From the NCBI GenBank assembly GCA_033439295.1, contig JAVTLE010000016.1, positions 372,001-436,000 of the forward strand: 64,000 bases of DNA. The letters run 5' to 3'. The stretch's first letter is position 1. Each line of letters starts with the position of its first letter. Made by a program: the position numbers and the translations under genes. Source of the DNA: Deuterostichococcus epilithicus. Lineage: Eukaryota > Chlorophyta > Trebouxiophyceae > Prasiolales > Stichococcaceae. Below are positions 60,501-64,000 of this stretch, in pieces. The notes beneath the pieces are model-generated. The model had not been told where the DNA came from. It did no database searches and saw only the letters and a program-made list of their open reading frames with translations.

Positions 60501-62078
60501 TCCGGTGCAAAGGAAGATTGTCCAGGGCGCAGCAGCTGCCGTGCTTCCGCCGTGCATACTGTGCAGCCACAACACTCGCTGACGCACCCTCCGCCGACCT
60601 CCTTGTTCGCAGAGCGCATATTCAGAAACAAACCTAGCGCAAGTCGGCAGACGCGCAGGGCGGAAAACTTTACACACCTCACCTGTTGCAAAATTGCATC
60701 TACGCAACGCCCCCTCCTGTGCAATGCAGGGCAACTCCTACTCGACGCGCCTCAAGTGGCTCCTCGCGTGCCGCGCCGTCGTTGTGTTCCCTGTCGACAG
60801 GGGCGGCGGCGATCCCGACATCCACCTGCGCTACCACCAGGAGTTTTGGTTCCACATGCTGCAGGCAAGCTGCGCATCCGTCCGATCCGGTTCCGAAGGG
60901 GCCTGTCAGTGTGTCAACCTCTCCGCCAGGCAGCATCGACTGCACGCCGGACACGAGCTTGACATGAGCCCTGGATCTCGTGCCAGAACCGGCACCTGGC
61001 AGGAGGCGAAACATGGACATGCGCCTGCTCTGCAAACCCTGCAGCTCGACCCGTCCGACGAGTGCCTGTGTCTGGGCAGGATGGCAACAACATTGTTTTT
61101 GCGCCGCCCATCACGGTGAACAACAGCGGCGCCCACCTGGCGGACGTCGTGCGGGGGCTTGTGGCAGACGATGCCCGAGCGGAGCGCGTCGCCAGGGTGA
61201 GGACTGCTGTTTCGAACCGATGTTGCCCATGACGCCTTCTGACTGACCGCCATGCTGGCACTGAACCCCGAACCAGGCGGCATCCAGTGCCAGCTGTGGC
61301 AGACATGCGGGGCCCCTGTGACTTTAATAACATGTGTGTTGCGACATTCAGGACTGCAGGCGTGCACGCCGCAGGCAGGACGAAAATATGCAGTTGTAGC
61401 ACAGCCGTGGCGAGACGCTGTGCCAAGCAGGCGGCTTCGTAGCCGTCTGGCGCAAGGCCGCTCGCCCATGTGCTCATGGAGATACACCGACGTGCTGTCG
61501 ATTATGTGCTTTCCATGCGAACACAGGGCGCTGGGCGGCTGATCGACGAGGTGCTCACATGGGACAATGTGCTTATCTACTGGGCGCACCTCATCACCCG
61601 GTACGCGGGCGTCCAAGCCTTCAACGTTACGCTGCACCCCGACGCCGTGCCGGTGGGTCGACTCCTCTACTGAAAGCAGGTGCTGTCAGATGCGCGGCGT
61701 GCCATCGTGCGGTGGTGGGTGCCTGTGGGATGAGGTCTCACGGCAGCGGCAGCCTTGCCAGCCCTGTCCTGTGTCGCACGCAAATTCCGGGCCGACACAC
61801 AGCATTTCTACCCTGTGACGCATGGCGCACAGAGGCCTGACGCACTCCTGAACCTGGCTGCGCCAAGGGCTGCGGCGTGCCGGAGCGAGAGCTCCATGGC
61901 ATCCGTCGAGCCGCACTCCCCCCTGACCCTGGCGAGCATGAGCGACCAACCCTAAACCCTAAAAGCCCTGTGCCTGCAGGTGGCCGACAGCCTGGCATCA
62001 GTGCACCCGCGGGAGGGGCCGTTCCACAAGCGCACCTGCACCGTGTGCAGCCGCTGGCCGCCTGACAACGAGCTTTGA
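57577..62078 (+). CDS. GT90 (CAP10/POGLUT-like) glycosyltransferase
   Basis: Family 90 glycosyltransferase, the group of animal protein O-glucosyltransferases and fungal CAP10 xylosyltransferases, acting in the ER or Golgi lumen. Supported exons: 58251-58391, 58930-59013, 59191-59256, 59585-59735, 59985-60140, 60391-60476, 60730-60864, 61080-61196, 61527-61652, 61980-62078; all phases close. Motifs in order: VDRDLSPYREKGV, PDADFIMFTDDLP, QLAFRGG, YKYLLHLQGNSYSTRLKWLL (the nucleotide-sugar core) and YHQEFWFHML. The C terminus PPDNEL weakly resembles a KDEL-type ER-retention tail. The start at 57577 opens a signal peptide or anchor (LHTALWILLAGLVLLSV); its link to the 58251 exon needs a GC donor at 57669 or a missed exon and is uncertain. 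Exon 60730-60864 also ends on a GC donor. Donor sugar and acceptor cannot be told from sequence. Confidence 0.85.
58365..58645. repeat. Four degenerate copies of an exon-end/donor segment
   Basis: The segment around CGCTTCCAGGTGGGG, which forms the 3' end and donor of exon 58251-58391, recurs in altered form near 58475, 58545 and 58625. Spacing is about 75-95 bp. Confidence 0.6.
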
Positions 62079-62310
62079 CGCCGCCTCGGCATTCGCGGCT
62101 GGTGGGCCGCCCGGCTGCGCGGTGTGACGCCGCCTCAGCATTCTAAGCCGCTGGCCGCCTGGCTGCGAGCTGTGACGCCGACTCGGCATTCGCAGCCGCT
62201 GGCATTGGCAGCAAGCAGTGACGCCGCCTCGGCATGGGCAGCCGCTGGCTGCCCGGCTGCGGGCTGTCACGCTGCCTCGCAACTTACGGCCACCAGCTGC
62301 CCGACAGCGA
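62079..62310. repeat. Minisatellite of about 48-bp units directly after the GT90 stop codon
   Basis: At least four diverged copies beginning near 62079, 62127, 62174 and 62220, each starting with a GACGCCGCCTCGGCATT-like string. Parts of the unit (CCGCTGGCCGCCTG) match the end of the last GT90 exon, so the array seems to have grown from the 3' end of the gene. Confidence 0.8.
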
Positions 62311-62755
62311 GTCTTACGAACGCAGCTGCTGGCAGCGCCATTCGCCGCCGCTGCCGCCGAGCCCCCCCGCGCCCAGTCATGACGGGATGACGTGTCGATA
62401 CATGCTGCTGTGGGGCGCGTGAGGGGGCCGCTGAGGCTGCAGCTACGGCTGCAGGGCGGCGGCGCCGCAACGAAGCGTGGCTGTGGATGACGAATGCGGC
62501 GGGCAATCATCAATGCGTGACATGCTGGACGACGGCCCGACTGTCAGCGTGCATTCGCGGTTTGGCAGAGGTCGTGAACTGATCCGTGCTTTGGCAGTAG
62601 GTGTGAAGTGGTTTGGCAGCGGTTACAGTGCGTTTTGCACGTCAGATGGCTGTGAACCCGTATTGACTGGATCAGAGTGTGCAACAGAGTGCTACCGAGG
62701 AAAGAAAACCTTCCGAGAAGCTATCTAGGTTTAAACCTCAACGCAAGGCGGCACC
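62311..62755. other. Intergenic spacer before tentative gene J
   Basis: No coding or structural feature is recognised. Confidence 0.4.
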
Positions 62756-64000
62756 ATGGAACAGCCACCATTTGCAGCATCAGTGGCGTTGTGGAACCCC
62801 AGCTCGTATCAGCAGACCCCATCCCCCTCTGAGGTAACAACCTCCGTGGTGGTTGCGCCTCTGGTGAGCAATGTCAGCTCCTTCAACATCCCTCGCGTCA
62901 GCGCGTCGTCTTGGAACAGCACACACGTTCGCAGCGGCGCCCACGCGCCTACGAGTCGCTAAGGAGATCCATCTGGAGCGAGGGCCCTCAATGCCAGAAC
63001 ATGCCTTGAAGCAGGATTTGATCCTCAAGCTGACAGCCTCACGGGGCTTGCGGTCGTGCATCCGCGCCGTCGCACTAAGACGCGCTCATTGGTTGTCATC
63101 GCCTCAGCCGGACCACAAGCGCCCGCGGCCAGAGCGCCACACATCGCGCTGCAGGCCTCCACTTTCGGCCCGGCAAGACGCACAGGCCCTGCCGGCTGAC
63201 CAGCGCCTCGGTTGGTGTGGCGGGAGTCCTGGAGGGTTGAAGTTGCAGCGCCCTCTTGTTCCAGCCATCGCCACACGGGGCCCACCACCCAGCGTGCATC
63301 ATCCCCTCCGGTGCCCCATGCCCATGGCGCGGCACACCCCCCGATAGTCCAGGTTTGCCCATGGGCGGTTGCAGTGCCCGTCGGGCGGGGGTCGGCGCCG
63401 CCCGGCAGGCGTCGCATCAGCTGTTGGCTGGCGGCCGCATGAAGCCGAGCTGGGAGGGTCCGCTGCCCTGGCGCGCCGTGCCCTGCTGCTGCAGCGCCTG
63501 CGGAGCCGGACAGAGAGCGGCGATCAGCAGCAGGCGGAGCCGCAGCTCGCGGAACGGAACCGGGCTCTCGGCACCCCTTCCCCAGAACGCTTGCCATGTG
63601 CAGCAGAGCTGGCACAGTGAGGGTGCGCCGTTCCGATGTCTGCTGCACAGCTTGGGCCGCATCATGTTGCAGCGATGCGACGTTTTCAGCCACCATACAG
63701 TACCGTCTCTTTGTCTGCCAGTGTACAGGTAGAGGGGCAAATCAATAGCTCGCCGGCGGCAAGGGGTTGGGAGACACTGCCTGGAGTGCAAGTTGCGGCA
63801 CCTGCGCCAGCTGGGTGAGGTGCGCCCAGGACGGCAGGTTGGTGTTGCCGCCACTCTCGCCACTCGCCTGGGACGCCGCCTGCGTTTGCCAGGCCTGTGC
63901 CAGGTCAGGCTCGCGGCAGTGCCGGCAGCGCGCAGAGGACGTGCGCGACAGCAGCACAAGGACTCCTGTTGCACTGACGGTTGCCTTGCTCCAGTGACAA
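62756..64000 (+). CDS. Tentative unknown gene J, 5' part (runs off right edge)
   Basis: I do not recognise this gene. The ATG at 62756 sits in a strong start context (CACCATGG). It opens a Ser/Thr/Val/Pro-rich segment (MEQPPFAASVALWNPSSYQQ) unlike the Arg/Ala-rich shadow ORFs nearby, ending at a strong donor near 62862 (gtgagc). Further candidate exons on the plus strand are 63495-63616 (Glu/Gln/Arg-rich, RTESGDQQQAEPQLAERN) and 63729-63814 (INSSPAARGWETLPGVQ). Phases between these pieces do not all fit, so an exon is probably missed. The minus strand also has a 223-codon ORF (63696-63025) and a Gln/Ser-rich ORF at the right edge; a minus-strand gene cannot be excluded. Confidence 0.33.

Noticed and set aside
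63025-63696. 223-codon minus-strand ORF near the right edge
   Set aside because: Arg/Ala/Gly-rich composition typical of shadow ORFs and no domain; kept only as an alternative under gene J.
1-64000. Search for rRNA, CRISPR arrays, transposons, LTR elements and virus-like elements
   Set aside because: No repeat pairs, transposase or reverse transcriptase motifs, or RNA gene signatures were recognised by eye.

Overview
The window is nuclear DNA of a GC-rich green alga. The gene models are packed with short introns (about 130 in roughly nine genes). A plastid Mg-chelatase H subunit very close to the Chlamydomonas protein is present. Secreted proteins carry proline-rich linkers, and TTTAGGG-type telomere motifs sit in introns. 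A Chlorella- or Coccomyxa-like (trebouxiophyte) alga fits best; that placement is inference. No rRNA, tRNA, CRISPR array or mobile element was recognised.

Layout. (1) 1-27 kb: four paralogous receptor-like protein kinases, called A to D here. A (minus) runs off the left edge, B is minus, C plus, D minus. Each has a signal peptide, an N-glycosylation-rich ectodomain that looks like two tandem alpha/beta modules, and one transmembrane helix split by an intron; B, C and D then show a cytosolic kinase domain. Exon borders and phases are largely conserved between paralogues, which let me join exons across introns. B and C start head to head, and C and D end tail to tail. (2) 28.2-40.7 kb, plus: complete chlH (30 exons, about 1406 aa) with a plausible transit peptide. 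(3) 42.5-55.1 kb, plus: two tandem secreted GH5 endo-beta-mannanase-like genes (F and G), each with a C-terminal Cys-rich module, a proline linker and a strongly basic Arg/Pro/Thr tail. G is intact; F carries an apparent one-base frameshift. (4) 55.8-62.1 kb: a small minus-strand EMC5/MMGT gene (ER membrane protein complex) diverging from a plus-strand GT90 (CAP10/POGLUT-like) glycosyltransferase. (5) The last 2 kb hold a minisatellite and a tentative start of another plus-strand gene.

How the genes may fit together: A-D look like a tandemly expanded family of surface receptors. F and G are secreted wall-polysaccharide hydrolases. EMC5 and the GT90 enzyme both belong to ER membrane insertion or glycosylation. 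chlH is a housekeeping chlorophyll-synthesis gene. Only the RLK array and the mannanase pair are tandem families.

Most novel aspects: the RLK ectodomain, which I cannot match to a named domain; DVG in place of DFG in all three visible kinases; a high share of GC-AG introns; micro-exons of 20 and 22 nt; and the RRPT repeat tail of mannanase G. Exon coordinates were read by eye from splice signals, phase and paralogue comparison, so single borders may be off although the reading frames close.
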